Shown: positions 9,497 through 18,093 of the stretch, in pieces
How the letters are laid out: each line of letters begins with the position of its first letter
How positions within the stretch are numbered: position 1 is the stretch's first letter
Origin: Sulfuricurvum sp.
Lineage (GTDB): Bacteria > Campylobacterota > Campylobacteria > Campylobacterales > Sulfurimonadaceae
Assembly: GCA_030692765.1 (NCBI GenBank)
Contig: JAUYUB010000025.1
Span: forward strand, 1-56,794
DNA length: 56,794 nucleotides
Reading direction: 5' to 3'
Made by a program: the position numbers and the translations under genes
Notes under the pieces: generated by a model
Database searches by the model: none
Told to the model about the DNA's origin: nothing
What the model saw: the letters and a program-made list of their open reading frames with translations, nothing else

Positions 9497-9515
9497 CTTC
9501 CCTGCTTTAGGGAAG
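9497..9515 (+). terminator. Second terminator hairpin after rpsR
   Basis: CTTCCCT, loop GCTTT, AGGGAAG, then TTT. It follows the first hairpin by one base, making a tandem terminator. Confidence 0.65.
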
Positions 9516-9626
9516 TTTAACTTCTTGCGTATTCCTTAATTTAAAATAAAAATACTTTCCACTACACAGATCATAATCATGAAATTAATTCAGCCATGAC
9601 TTTGGTGATATTTACTAAGTTTTTTC

Positions 9627-9655
9627 TTGCTCTACCCTATCATTAATGCTAAAAT
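9627..9655 (+). promoter_or_regulatory. Promoter of the MASE3-GGDEF-EAL gene, predicted leaderless
   Basis: TTGCTC (9627-9632), 17 bases, TAAAAT (9650-9655), then six bases to the ATG at 9662. No ribosome-binding site is visible before the start. Confidence 0.45.
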
Positions 9656-9661
9656 GCTTGT

Positions 9662-12193
9662 ATGATATCTTTAAAACCAAAATATATTCATTCGAGTAAT
9701 CAAAATGCATTCCGTAAAATGATGCCTATTGTTGCAGCATTGACGATTCTTTTTATAATTATTACAGTGAGTCCTTTTCTTTATGCGATTAATGGCTACA
9801 AGGACTACTTACCGCTACACTCGCTGCTCGAAGCTATTGCTATTGTTGTTGCGATGCAAGTGGCGGGACTTGGGTGGAGTGCTTTTAGTCATAAAATACC
9901 TGGCAATATCGTATTTCTTGCCTCGATATTTTTTGGTGTGGCCATACTCGATTTCTCTCATCTTCTTTCCTATACAGGTATGCCAGACTACGTGACACCA
10001 AGCGGCCCAGATAAAGGAATTTATTTTTGGCTGCTTGCCCGTTTGCTTTTGGCTGTTGGCCTTTTGATTTTTACTATCTCTACATTACGCTTATTGGTTT
10101 CTAAAACTTCTCAATATCTCTTGCTCACATCCATATTCATTTTGATTGGTTTCATGCATTGGCTGATATTGTTTCATCAGGAGTTATTCCCACCTATGTT
10201 TATCATTGGAGAGGGGTTGACTGCACTAAAAACAAATACAGAATATGCCATCATTGCACTTAATGTAATCACGGCGGTTATGCTATGGCGACGCATGTAT
10301 CAGCCTCAGTCTTATGATATTATGGCGATGTTTTCTGCAGTGTGCATTATGGCAATGGGCGAATTATTCTTCACCTTTTATGCTGATCTTACAGATATAT
10401 ACAATATCTCTGGTCATATTTATAAAGTCATTGCATATCTGTTTATTTATCGCGCAATTTTTGTTACCACTGTTCAAAAACCTTTTGAAGAATTAACTAA
10501 AATACAAAAACAGTTACATGATAAAAACCGTCTGCTTGACAGTATCGTCAACAATATTCCCCATATGATTTTTCTCAAACATGCTTCAGATTTATGCTAT
10601 GCTTTATTCAATAAAGCTGGTGAAGAATTAACGGGCATTAGCCAAAGCAAATTGTTAAATCATAGTGATTATGAATTTTATCCAAAAGAGCAAGCAGACT
10701 TTTTTATCCAAAAAGATCGTGAGACGTTACGCAATGGTATCATTGTCGATATACCTAATGAGCCGATTGATACACCTCATGGTACGCGTATCCTGCATAC
10801 AAAAAAGATTCCGATCAAAGATGAATATGGCCAGCTACAATATCTTTTGGGAATTTCAGAAGATATCACTGATAGAAAGAATACTGAAGCACACATTAGG
10901 TACCTAGCCCATTACGATCAATTAACCGGCTTGCCCAATCGTGTCATGCTTAATGACCGGGTTACCTACCTTCTGAGTGTGGCACAACGTACCAATGAGC
11001 CTTTAGCGGTCATGTTTCTGGATCTTGATCATTTTAAAAACATCAACGATACCTTAGGACATACTATTGGCGATTATGTTCTAATAGAAATGGCAAAACG
11101 AATCAAGGAAACCATTCGAGATGAAGACACCGTAGCACGTTTGGGTGGTGATGAGTTTATTATGCTTTTTCCTAATAGCGACTCAAATGCGGCTATGCAT
11201 ATTGCCACAAAATTGATTACAGAAATTTCAAGAATCTCTATTGTTGAGCATCATGAGCTTACAATAACCCCTTCAATCGGTATTGCGATCTATCCCAATG
11301 ATGGTGAAAATTTTGAAACTCTATTCAAAAATGCCGATACTGCCATGTACAGAGTCAAGAATGACAGCCGTAATAATTTTCATTTCTTTACCCAAGAGAT
11401 GCAGTTAAATTTAGCTCGTAACCTGCAGCTGGAGAATGCACTGCGCCATGCGCTAGAACGTAATGAACTAGAAGTACATTACCAACCACAAATTGCTATT
11501 GAAGATGGCCGCATTATTGGAGCGGAAGCTCTATTAAGATGGCATCATCCCGAATTAGGGATGATATCTCCTGCCGAATTCATTCCAATAGCCGAAAGTA
11601 GTGGTCAAATCATTGCGATTGGGGAGTGGGTTTTGCGTACTGCGATTCAACAAACAAAGACGTGGATGACTAGCGGATTTAATCCTATGATAATCGCAAT
11701 AAATTTATCTGCAATACAATTTCGACAGAATAATTTACTTAGCCTGGTCACAGATATTCTAGAGGAAGCGCAACTGCCATCCGAATATCTAGAATTAGAA
11801 CTGACAGAAGCCGTTACGATGCATGATCCAAAATCTGCGATTGATATCATGAACAAATTTCATGAACAAGGTATCCGCATGTCCATCGATGACTTCGGTA
11901 CAGGCTATTCATCCCTAAGCTATCTGAAGCAGTTCAAAGTATACAAACTGAAAATTGATCAATCGTTCATTCGTGATATTTCTGACGATCCTGATGACCG
12001 AGCTATCGTCAGTGCCATCATTGATATGGCTCATAACCTGGGATTGCAAACAATAGCAGAGGGAGTGGAGACTGCCGAACAGTTAGCATTTCTACGTCTT
12101 CACGGATGTAATGAAGTGCAAGGATATTATTTCAGCAAGCCGCTTCCCGCAGCGGAGTTTAAACAGTTCTTACATGCAACGCAAGAGCGTTAA
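9662..12193 (+). CDS. MASE3-PAS-GGDEF-EAL cyclic-di-GMP protein
   Basis: An 843-residue membrane sensor. A MASE3-like domain of about eight membrane helices fills residues 20-275, a PAS domain follows (about 285-405), then GGDEF with an intact RLGGDEF near residue 493 and EAL with an intact EALLRWH near 621 plus DDFGTGYSSL. Both catalytic signatures are complete, so it may make and break cyclic-di-GMP; the net activity cannot be told from sequence. MASE3 ligands are unknown. It is a single gene with its own promoter and a predicted leaderless start. Confidence 0.9.
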   Translation: MISLKPKYIHSSNQNAFRKMMPIVAALTILFIIITVSPFLYAINGYKDYLPLHSLLEAIAIVVAMQVAGLGWSAFSHKIPGNIVFLASIFFGVAILDFSHLLSYTGMPDYVTPSGPDKGIYFWLLARLLLAVGLLIFTISTLRLLVSKTSQYLLLTSIFILIGFMHWLILFHQELFPPMFIIGEGLTALKTNTEYAIIALNVITAVMLWRRMYQPQSYDIMAMFSAVCIMAMGELFFTFYADLTDIYNISGHIYKVIAYLFIYRAIFVTTVQKPFEELTKIQKQLHDKNRLLDSIVNNIPHMIFLKHASDLCYALFNKAGEELTGISQSKLLNHSDYEFYPKEQADFFIQKDRETLRNGIIVDIPNEPIDTPHGTRILHTKKIPIKDEYGQLQYLLGISEDITDRKNTEAHIRYLAHYDQLTGLPNRVMLNDRVTYLLSVAQRTNEPLAVMFLDLDHFKNINDTLGHTIGDYVLIEMAKRIKETIRDEDTVARLGGDEFIMLFPNSDSNAAMHIATKLITEISRISIVEHHELTITPSIGIAIYPNDGENFETLFKNADTAMYRVKNDSRNNFHFFTQEMQLNLARNLQLENALRHALERNELEVHYQPQIAIEDGRIIGAEALLRWHHPELGMISPAEFIPIAESSGQIIAIGEWVLRTAIQQTKTWMTSGFNPMIIAINLSAIQFRQNNLLSLVTDILEEAQLPSEYLELELTEAVTMHDPKSAIDIMNKFHEQGIRMSIDDFGTGYSSLSYLKQFKVYKLKIDQSFIRDISDDPDDRAIVSAIIDMAHNLGLQTIAEGVETAEQLAFLRLHGCNEVQGYYFSKPLPAAEFKQFLHATQER

Positions 12194-12376
12194 TCACTCT
12201 TTTGCCGGTAAACCTTCTTCTATCACCTCTCCAGTTTCACAAATTAAAATCCATTCTTCTCTTTTAACAAAATAATCCTGTTGTACTTTTTGAAGGAATA
12301 CTTTTTGCTTTGTATTGATTATGATTAAATTACTACGCAAACTTTTTCGCAGACGCTCTTCGATGCGATCTTGTGA
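12194..12376 (-). pseudogene. Possible gene remnant, about 60 codons without a good start
   Basis: A minus-strand frame is open from a TAA at 12377-12379 down to a TGA at 12194-12196. It reads like real protein (for example EEWILICETGEVIEEGLPAKE near its end) but has no ATG; the best start is a TTG at 12338-12340, giving 48 residues, and no ribosome-binding site precedes it. The stop abuts the stop of the MASE3 gene. I do not recognise a family. It may be the C-terminal relic of a lost gene. Confidence 0.35.
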
Positions 12377-12440
12377 TTATTACATTACCAATTTAAAGTA
12401 TCATAGCGGAGAATAAAAAGGGGAATTAAGGGAAGGGGTT

Positions 12441-12462
12441 CTTTGCACTTTTTAGTGCAAAG
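12441..12462. terminator. Hairpin after murA
   Basis: CTTTGCACT, loop TTTT, AGTGCAAAG: a perfect 9-bp stem immediately after the murA stop. There is no close T-run on the minus side (a TTTTT begins about 25 bases later), so efficiency is uncertain. Confidence 0.6.
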
Positions 12463-12463
12463 A

Positions 12464-13732
12464 TTATTCTTTTAAACGCTCGATTTTAGCACCCAGTGCG
12501 AGAAGCTTTTGTTCTAGATTTTCATATCCGCGATCAAGATGGTAGATACGGTGAACGTTGGTTGTTCCTTCTGCTGCCATTGCCGCGAGAACAAGGGCGC
12601 TTGATGCACGTAAATCGGTTGCCATTACATCTGCTCCAAAGAGAGGGGATTCTCCGATGACGGTTGCTGTATGACCGTTTAGGCGAATATCTGCACCAAG
12701 ACGCTGAAGCTCACTGACGTGCATAAAGCGATTTTCAAACAGGCGTTCTTCGATGATACTCGTCCCCTTTGCCAGTGTTGCCAGCGCTAAAAACTGTGCT
12801 TGCATATCAGTTGGGAATGCAGGGTATTCTTGGGTGATAATGTCTACGTGCTTGAGCTCTTTTGCCGGATGAATCGTCATGGTCATATTGGCGATGTCAC
12901 AATCAACCTTACATCCCATTTGTTCCAGCTTGGCAGTGACGGCATCGAGGTGATCGGGACGTACTTTTTCCAGTGTGATTGTGGAGTTGGTGATCGCTCC
13001 TGCACACAAATAAGTACCCGCTTCAATACGATCGGGGATGATCTCAAAATCAACCATATCGATGGTTTTCCCACCTGTTCCTATTATCGTAAGTTCTGAA
13101 GTTCCGATTCCCGAGATGTCGATACCGCTGTCGCGTAAGATCTCACACAGTTGTACCACTTCAGGTTCTTTGGCGCAGTTGACGAGAACCGTTTTACCAT
13201 GAGCCAGTGCTGCTGCCATGACGATATTTGCAGTACCTGTGACGGTAATTTTATCGAAAATGATGTGAGCGCCTTGGAGTCCTTTTGGTGCTACGGCATT
13301 GACATAACCTGCATGAATGGTAATCTCTGCACCCATTTGCTCGAGTGCTTTGAGGTGTAAATCGATAGGACGCTGTCCAATTGCACATCCGCCCGGAAGT
13401 GAGACTTCACAATGTCCAAAACGTGCAAGAAGTGGTCCAAGAACAAGGATTGATGCACGCATAGTTTTAACAATATCATAGTTTGCCATGGTGTGATTGA
13501 CGGTTGAAGTATCGAGCTCTAAAACGTGATTTTTTAACGTTTGCGTAGCTCCAAGATTCTCTAAAAGTTTCAGAAGTGTTTTAATATCTGCTACTTCCGG
13601 TGTATTGGTCAAAGTGACCTTGTTGTGTGCTAGAAGGGTTAAAGTAATGAGAGGTAATGCTGCATTCTTTGCTCCTGAAATAGTAACGGTTCCGCTAAGC
13701 TTGGTAGGGCCTTGAATACGTAAATAGTCCAT
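12464..13732 (-). CDS. murA: UDP-N-acetylglucosamine 1-carboxyvinyltransferase
   Basis: MurA transfers enolpyruvate from PEP to UDP-GlcNAc, the first committed step of peptidoglycan synthesis, in the cytoplasm. The 422-residue length is standard. Lys22 in SGAKNA and the catalytic Cys116 in [13 protein letters not shown] are present; with Cys rather than Asp the enzyme should be of the fosfomycin-sensitive type. A TATAAT at 13759-13764 precedes the ATG, and a strong hairpin follows the stop. Confidence 0.97.
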   Translation of the reverse strand: MDYLRIQGPTKLSGTVTISGAKNAALPLITLTLLAHNKVTLTNTPEVADIKTLLKLLENLGATQTLKNHVLELDTSTVNHTMANYDIVKTMRASILVLGPLLARFGHCEVSLPGGCAIGQRPIDLHLKALEQMGAEITIHAGYVNAVAPKGLQGAHIIFDKITVTGTANIVMAAALAHGKTVLVNCAKEPEVVQLCEILRDSGIDISGIGTSELTIIGTGGKTIDMVDFEIIPDRIEAGTYLCAGAITNSTITLEKVRPDHLDAVTAKLEQMGCKVDCDIANMTMTIHPAKELKHVDIITQEYPAFPTDMQAQFLALATLAKGTSIIEERLFENRFMHVSELQRLGADIRLNGHTATVIGESPLFGADVMATDLRASSALVLAAMAAEGTTNVHRIYHLDRGYENLEQKLLALGAKIERLKE

Positions 13733-13758
13733 AAAATTCCCAAATAATAAAGTGTGTT

Positions 13759-13791
13759 ATTATAAGCTAATCTTGTTTAAAATGGTATAAT
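13759..13791. promoter_or_regulatory. Divergent -10 boxes between murA and the next gene
   Basis: TATAAT on the minus strand at 13759-13764 faces murA, and TATAAT on the plus strand at 13786-13791 faces the gene at 13822. The 89-base gap therefore serves both. Confidence 0.5.
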
Positions 13792-13821
13792 TTGACAACT
13801 TAAGAAAAACAAGGAATCTTC

Positions 13822-14265
13822 GTGAGCTCAGCACTTGATCGTTTGAAAAATCTGACTGCACAGATCTCCAGTTATGAACTCGAGCGCAAGAATAATCTTA
13901 AAGCGCTAGAGGTACTTTATGTGTCGTTGGGTATTGACAAGAAAGTGGCACTTTTTAATGACTTGTTTGAGTTTAAAGCGATTAATCTTTCTGGAATTTC
14001 ACTGTCAGATGATAGCTTGGGTACGATTAAAGAGGGAAAGTACGCACAGGTTATCAGTATTTTGTATGATAATACAGCAAAAGTAAAAAATAAAAACATC
14101 TCTCTGGCCTATTTCGGACGTGTAGAAAAGGTGAGTCCGCAGTTAAAATGCGATATCATCGCCTTTGTTTTGGCTTGGCGTTTTGAGAAAAGTTTCCGTA
14201 CGTTAGAACACTATCATAATCTGATGGGGCAGTTGAAAACATTACCGCGCGGGGATGTATGCTGA
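13822..14265 (+). CDS. Conserved hypothetical protein before the exonuclease gene
   Basis: A 147-residue soluble protein starting with GTG behind AAGGAATC. No membrane segments or known motifs are visible; the C-terminal half is helical and basic. I do not recognise the family. It overlaps the DnaQ-like exonuclease gene by seven bases and shares its promoter at 13786-13791, so the two probably act together, but no function can be given. Confidence 0.65.
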   Translation: MSSALDRLKNLTAQISSYELERKNNLKALEVLYVSLGIDKKVALFNDLFEFKAINLSGISLSDDSLGTIKEGKYAQVISILYDNTAKVKNKNISLAYFGRVEKVSPQLKCDIIAFVLAWRFEKSFRTLEHYHNLMGQLKTLPRGDVC

Positions 14266-14963
14266 TTTTTTTTGATACGGAAACAACCGGACTGGAAGTG
14301 AATGACCGCCTTTGTTCGATTGGTTTGATCGAGGGGAATGAGGTACATTATGAGCTCATTAATCCGCTGAAAAAAGTCCCCCCAAGTGCGAGTGCCATAC
14401 ATCATATCACCAACGAGATGCTCAGAGAGGCACCTGCATTTTCAACTTCTAAAAGCTATGAGAAGCTGATTGAATTGAATAATCCAGAAACGGTCATTGT
14501 TTCTCATAATGCTCCATTTGATTTGGCAATGTTGCAAAAAGAGGGGATCGCATGGCAGGGACGTGTCATTGATACCCTCAAATGTTCCAAGGCATTAATG
14601 GATGATTTAGAAGGATATTCATTGCAGTTTTTGCGGTATGAACTAAGACTGTATCGTCATGAAGCTGAATTTTTTAGCGATTATGGCATTGATATCGTTC
14701 CTCATCATCCGGTGAGTGACGCACTTCATGCAAAAATGATTTATGAATATTTATTGGATTTAACAGATGAAGAGACATTGATCGGAATTTCTAAAAGTCA
14801 TGTATTATTGACGCGCTTACCTTTTGGAAAATACGCCAAAAAGCGTATTGAGGAAATTGCACTCAAAGATGCTGCATATTTGAAGTGGATGCTGGAGAGT
14901 CTGATGGATATGGATGAGGATCTACGCTATAGCATTGAACATCATCTGCGAGGTCCGCTGTAA
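14259..14963 (+). CDS. DnaQ-like 3'-5' exonuclease with an ExoX-type C-terminal domain
   Basis: A 234-residue DEDDh exonuclease. FDTETTG (residues 5-11) supplies the first two acidic metal ligands, SHNAPFDLAML near 85-95 the third, and HHPVSDALHAK near 149-159 the catalytic His and final Asp. After residue 180 there is a second module, LPFGKYAKKRIEEIA...YLKWML, like the C terminus of exonuclease X (DUF3820-like). This separates it from the plain DNA polymerase III epsilon subunit and suggests a repair nuclease. The start overlaps the upstream hypothetical gene. Confidence 0.85.
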   Translation: MLIFFDTETTGLEVNDRLCSIGLIEGNEVHYELINPLKKVPPSASAIHHITNEMLREAPAFSTSKSYEKLIELNNPETVIVSHNAPFDLAMLQKEGIAWQGRVIDTLKCSKALMDDLEGYSLQFLRYELRLYRHEAEFFSDYGIDIVPHHPVSDALHAKMIYEYLLDLTDEETLIGISKSHVLLTRLPFGKYAKKRIEEIALKDAAYLKWMLESLMDMDEDLRYSIEHHLRGPL

Positions 14964-15012
14964 GGTATAATGAAAAATCTATGTTAAAATACTAAAAAAT
15001 AATGGAGGTCTC

Positions 15013-15396
15013 ATGAAAGTAGCAGTTGCATGTGAGTCTCCATTATTACAACGTTCATTGGAACTTTTTTTGGAAGGACGTTTAAGCTCACAGCGCCACT
15101 GTGATATTGTAGTGCGGGATCGTGAAGTATACAATGACGAGCACCTCTGTTTACTTATTGGGACATCCGAGAATGCTGATTTGCAAAAACCGTTTTCTAA
15201 AGCGCAGTTGTTTCATGCACTTGGACAAAAACTGGAGATTGTTAAGCAGGAGATAGCGCCCAGTGCCTCATCTCTTCTAATGGATGAAGAAGAAGCCCAA
15301 GTGAGTTTTGACATACTGGAACGCCATATTGAAAAATTAACGCGAGAGTATCAAGCCAATATTTTTAAAGCAGTTCGGGCATTTTATGAAAAGTGA
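15013..15396 (+). CDS. Conserved hypothetical protein before rsmD
   Basis: A 127-residue soluble protein with ATGGAGG before the ATG. The N terminus (MKVAVACESPLLQRSLELFL) resembles a receiver-like alpha/beta start, and the C-terminal third is helical and charged. I do not recognise a named family. It overlaps rsmD by 11 bases, so the two genes are translationally linked; this may mean a role in ribosome assembly, which is only inference. Confidence 0.65.
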   Translation: MKVAVACESPLLQRSLELFLEGRLSSQRHCDIVVRDREVYNDEHLCLLIGTSENADLQKPFSKAQLFHALGQKLEIVKQEIAPSASSLLMDEEEAQVSFDILERHIEKLTREYQANIFKAVRAFYEK

Positions 15397-15973
15397 TACG
15401 GTTTTAACAAAGCGGATTGTTGCTGGAAAATATAAAGGAAAAACACTCAAACTTCCTTCAAAAGAGACAACCCGAAGCTCAAAAGCGATTGTTCTGGAAT
15501 CTTTTTTTAATACACTGCAATTTGATATTATTGATTCAGTCTTGGTAGAAGTATTTTCAGGAAGTGGTTCAATAGGATTGGAAGCGCTCAGTCGCGGAGC
15601 CAAGAAAATCATCTTTATGGAAAAAGATCGCGATGCCATTAAAGCCCTTCGCAGTAACATTAATCAAACGGATAAGAACGCGTGTGAAGTCTATGAAGGT
15701 GACAGTTTTACCAATATCACGCAGGTCATAAAACGGCTTGCATCTTTAGGCGATAGTGCCTTTATCTATGTCGATCCCCCTTTTTCATTTCGAGAAGGGA
15801 TGGAAGATATTTATGAGAAGATGCTGCAGATGATCGCTTCTTTGCCTTTGAATGTGGTTCAACTTATTACCATTGAGCATATGAGTACGTTAGAGCTCCC
15901 CGATTCCATAGGTGAATTTAACCGTATTAAGTCCAAACGCTTTGGAAAAACTTCCCTTACCTATTACGCCTGA
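15386..15973 (+). CDS. rsmD: 16S rRNA (guanine(966)-N2)-methyltransferase
   Basis: RsmD methylates G966 of 16S rRNA in the assembling small subunit. The 195-residue protein has the expected N-terminal GKYKGKTLKLP and a Rossmann SAM site (VEVFSGSGSIGLEALSRGA). The catalytic motif is DPPF in YVDPPFSF, near residues 130-137. The start codon lies inside the upstream gene. It is not obviously linked to the flagellar genes that follow, which have their own sigma-54 promoter. Confidence 0.92.
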   Translation: MKSDTVLTKRIVAGKYKGKTLKLPSKETTRSSKAIVLESFFNTLQFDIIDSVLVEVFSGSGSIGLEALSRGAKKIIFMEKDRDAIKALRSNINQTDKNACEVYEGDSFTNITQVIKRLASLGDSAFIYVDPPFSFREGMEDIYEKMLQMIASLPLNVVQLITIEHMSTLELPDSIGEFNRIKSKRFGKTSLTYYA

Positions 15974-15999
15974 TTTTCCTCTCTTAATCCTTTAAAACA

Positions 16000-16015
16000 T
16001 GGAACAATGTTTGCT
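16000..16015 (+). promoter_or_regulatory. Sigma-54 (RpoN) promoter upstream of flgI
   Basis: TGGAAC-AATGT-TTGCT matches the sigma-54 consensus TGGCAC-N5-TTGCW with exact GG-to-GC spacing (10 bases between). It lies 29 bases before the flgI ATG, giving a start site about 17 bases upstream. RpoN drives rod, hook and basal-body genes in Campylobacter and Helicobacter. Confidence 0.75.
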
Positions 16016-16043
16016 GTATCCTTGCATATAGCAAAGGATACCG

Positions 16044-17090
16044 ATGAAATTACTGGCTCTTTTTTTCCTCTTATTTAGCTCATTACACGCAACACGTATT
16101 AGTGAAGTGGCCAATATTGTGGGTGTTCGTGACAATCAGATTATCGGTTATTCGTTGGTAGTGGGTTTGAAAAAAACCGGTGACGGTACGACTTCTAAAT
16201 TTACTCTTCAATCGATCGCCAATATGCTCAAAGCGATGAACATCGATATGAATCCTGTTGACATTAAATCCAAAAACGTTGCAGCGGTTGTCGTAACTGC
16301 TAAATTTGCTCCGTTTGCTCGCCAAGGTGATGCGTTTGATGTTACGGTTTCTTCGATCGGTGATGCGAAATCGCTTGAGGGTGGAACGCTATTGATGACC
16401 CCTCTTAAAGGGGTGGATGGGAAGATTTACGCACTGGCACAAGGTGCTGTGAGCATTGGTGGAAAAAATGAAAAAGGGGCAGGAGCTGAATCGCATCCTA
16501 CTGCCGGAATGGTGTATGGGGGCGGTTTGGTAGAGCGTGAAATAGCGCAAGATCTTGCCCATCAGGAGAGTGCAACGCTTTCACTTAAAACATCCAACTT
16601 TGCTAATGCGGTAGCGATTCAAAATGCGGTCAATGCGCGTTTTAATACAGAAATAGCGACCGCATTGGATTCACGTACCATTTTGCTTAAGCGCCCAACC
16701 AATAAGAGTATGGTGGAGTTTATTGCTGAGGTTGAGAACCTTTCTATCAATTATGCGTTAGAACAAAAAATTATCATCAATGAGCGTACGGGTACGATAA
16801 TTGCTGGTGTAGATATAGAGATCAAACCTGTCGTGATCACGCAAGGTGATATTACGGTTAAGATTCTTGCGCAAGATACGGTCTCAAAACCAAATGGAAG
16901 CGTTGCAATGGATCCATCCCTTGTCATTGGGCTTAATGAAAATGAAGTTTATACCCAAAAGGGGACAACGACCGTGGCTAATATCGTCCGCTCTTTACAA
17001 AAATTGGGAGCCAGTCCGAAAGCCATGATCTCGATTTTACAGGCAATGAAAAGTGCCGGTGCTATTTCGGTTGAGTTGGAAGTCATATGA
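16044..17090 (+). CDS. flgI: Flagellar P-ring protein FlgI
   Basis: FlgI forms the P-ring, the bushing around the flagellar rod in the peptidoglycan layer. The 348-residue protein has a short signal peptide (cleavage probably after SSLHA, residue 16) and the family start TRISEVANIVGVRDNQIIGYS, followed by GYSLVVGLKKTGDGT. The C-terminal segment has the usual LQAMKSAGAI. It opens the flgI-flgJ-flgM-flgN-flgK cluster and follows a good sigma-54 promoter. It overlaps flgJ by four bases. Confidence 0.97.
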   Translation: MKLLALFFLLFSSLHATRISEVANIVGVRDNQIIGYSLVVGLKKTGDGTTSKFTLQSIANMLKAMNIDMNPVDIKSKNVAAVVVTAKFAPFARQGDAFDVTVSSIGDAKSLEGGTLLMTPLKGVDGKIYALAQGAVSIGGKNEKGAGAESHPTAGMVYGGGLVEREIAQDLAHQESATLSLKTSNFANAVAIQNAVNARFNTEIATALDSRTILLKRPTNKSMVEFIAEVENLSINYALEQKIIINERTGTIIAGVDIEIKPVVITQGDITVKILAQDTVSKPNGSVAMDPSLVIGLNENEVYTQKGTTTVANIVRSLQKLGASPKAMISILQAMKSAGAISVELEVI

Positions 17091-17374
17091 TGGATATTTC
17101 AAATGTCAATACGCATAAAGTACTTCCATCCATCGGGTCAAGAGATGGGGATAAGGTCCTTCGGGAAAAGACCGATCAGTTTGAATCAATTATTGTTAAA
17201 ATGATGCTGGATGAGGCGATGAAAGATGAAAAAAACCTTTTCAATACGAATGATCCGGGGGATAAAATTTTTAAATCGATGTATCGCGAAGAGCTATCCA
17301 ATGCGAGTGCAGGAGGATTTGGATTTTCTCAAATGCTTTTTGAACACCTGACTCAAAAAGAGGTGAAACATTAA
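17087..17374 (+). CDS. flgJ: Rod-binding protein, FlgJ N-terminal domain only
   Basis: A 95-residue protein matching the rod-cap half of FlgJ (FESIIVKMMLDEAMKDE and the C-terminal YREELSNASAGGFGFSQML). The peptidoglycan hydrolase domain of enterobacterial FlgJ is absent, as is normal in Campylobacterota; a separate lytic enzyme must open the wall. It starts ATGATG, overlapping the flgI stop. The stop codon TAA lies inside the -35 of the sigma-28 promoter of flgM. Confidence 0.85.
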   Translation: MMDISNVNTHKVLPSIGSRDGDKVLREKTDQFESIIVKMMLDEAMKDEKNLFNTNDPGDKIFKSMYREELSNASAGGFGFSQMLFEHLTQKEVKH

Positions 17375-17398
17375 ATTTTTCGCAACTTTTGCCGATAT
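17372..17398 (+). promoter_or_regulatory. Sigma-28 (FliA) promoter upstream of flgM
   Basis: TAAA (17372-17375), exactly 15 bases, GCCGATAT (17391-17398) matches the sigma-28 consensus TAAA-N15-GCCGATAA in all but one base of the -10. It is 42 bases before the flgM ATG and overlaps the flgJ stop codon. Confidence 0.75.
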
Positions 17399-17439
17399 GA
17401 TAAATAGACATCATAAACGTAAAAAAATAAGGATTTAAC

Positions 17440-17646
17440 ATGATTTCAAGCGTTAACGGCTCTCTCATTCGAGGAGCTTATCCGGAAACAACATTAAAAA
17501 GTAAAGAGCAGGAAAAATCGGCTCAAACGGTTACAAAGCAAGGTGATACAAGCCGAATCGATGAGCTTAAAGCTTCTATCGAAAAAGGGGAGTATCGGGT
17601 GGATATAGAAGCGTTAGCTAAGCGTATTGCGCACGAGCTAACCTGA
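17440..17646 (+). CDS. flgM: Anti-sigma-28 factor FlgM
   Basis: FlgM binds and blocks sigma-28 until the hook is complete, in many bacteria by being secreted. The 68-residue length and the C-terminal SRIDELKASIEKGEY...LAKRIAHEL fit the family. The N-terminal 30 residues are low-complexity and presumably disordered. The start is preceded by AAGGATTTAAC. A near-consensus sigma-28 promoter directly upstream means FlgM would be made by the sigma factor it inhibits, a known feedback. Confidence 0.85.
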   Translation: MISSVNGSLIRGAYPETTLKSKEQEKSAQTVTKQGDTSRIDELKASIEKGEYRVDIEALAKRIAHELT

Positions 17647-17660
17647 ATCTTTAGGAGTTT

Positions 17661-18092
17661 ATGATGTTGTCTTTCCAATTACAAGGCGCGATCAAAGAGC
17701 TAGATACTTTGATCGCACTCTCGCTAGAAGATATTGAAAATATAAAAGAAGCCAAACATAATCCTCAGTTTGACAGGCTCTCAATAAAAGAAGAAAAAAT
17801 TAAAAGTTTTGAACATAAGAAAGCGATGATTGATCATGAGATTTCGAAATTGATGACACAAGAGCCTATTAAACCTTTAAGCGAACTTTTGGACGAAGAA
17901 CAACATCAACAACTGGAAACCCTTAAATTACGCCTGAGTACACTTCGTACGGTCAATCAGCAGTATGCGAAAATGGTTTTGAGTGTAGGAGCATTTTTTA
18001 ATACGCTTCTAGAACGCATAATGCCTACGCAGATGCACGGTTATCAAAGTGTGGCAACAAGAGATTCTGCATTTTTGGAAGTGAGAGCATAA
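17661..18092 (+). CDS. FlgN-like flagellar export chaperone
   Basis: A 143-residue, almost wholly helical protein between flgM and flgK, the usual place for FlgN, the chaperone of the hook-associated proteins FlgK and FlgL. Primary sequence conservation in FlgN is poor; the assignment rests on size, coiled-coil character and position. The start is ATG with AGGAGTTT upstream (ATGATG, either possible). It ends two bases before flgK. Confidence 0.7.
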   Translation: MMLSFQLQGAIKELDTLIALSLEDIENIKEAKHNPQFDRLSIKEEKIKSFEHKKAMIDHEISKLMTQEPIKPLSELLDEEQHQQLETLKLRLSTLRTVNQQYAKMVLSVGAFFNTLLERIMPTQMHGYQSVATRDSAFLEVRA

Positions 18093-18093
18093 G

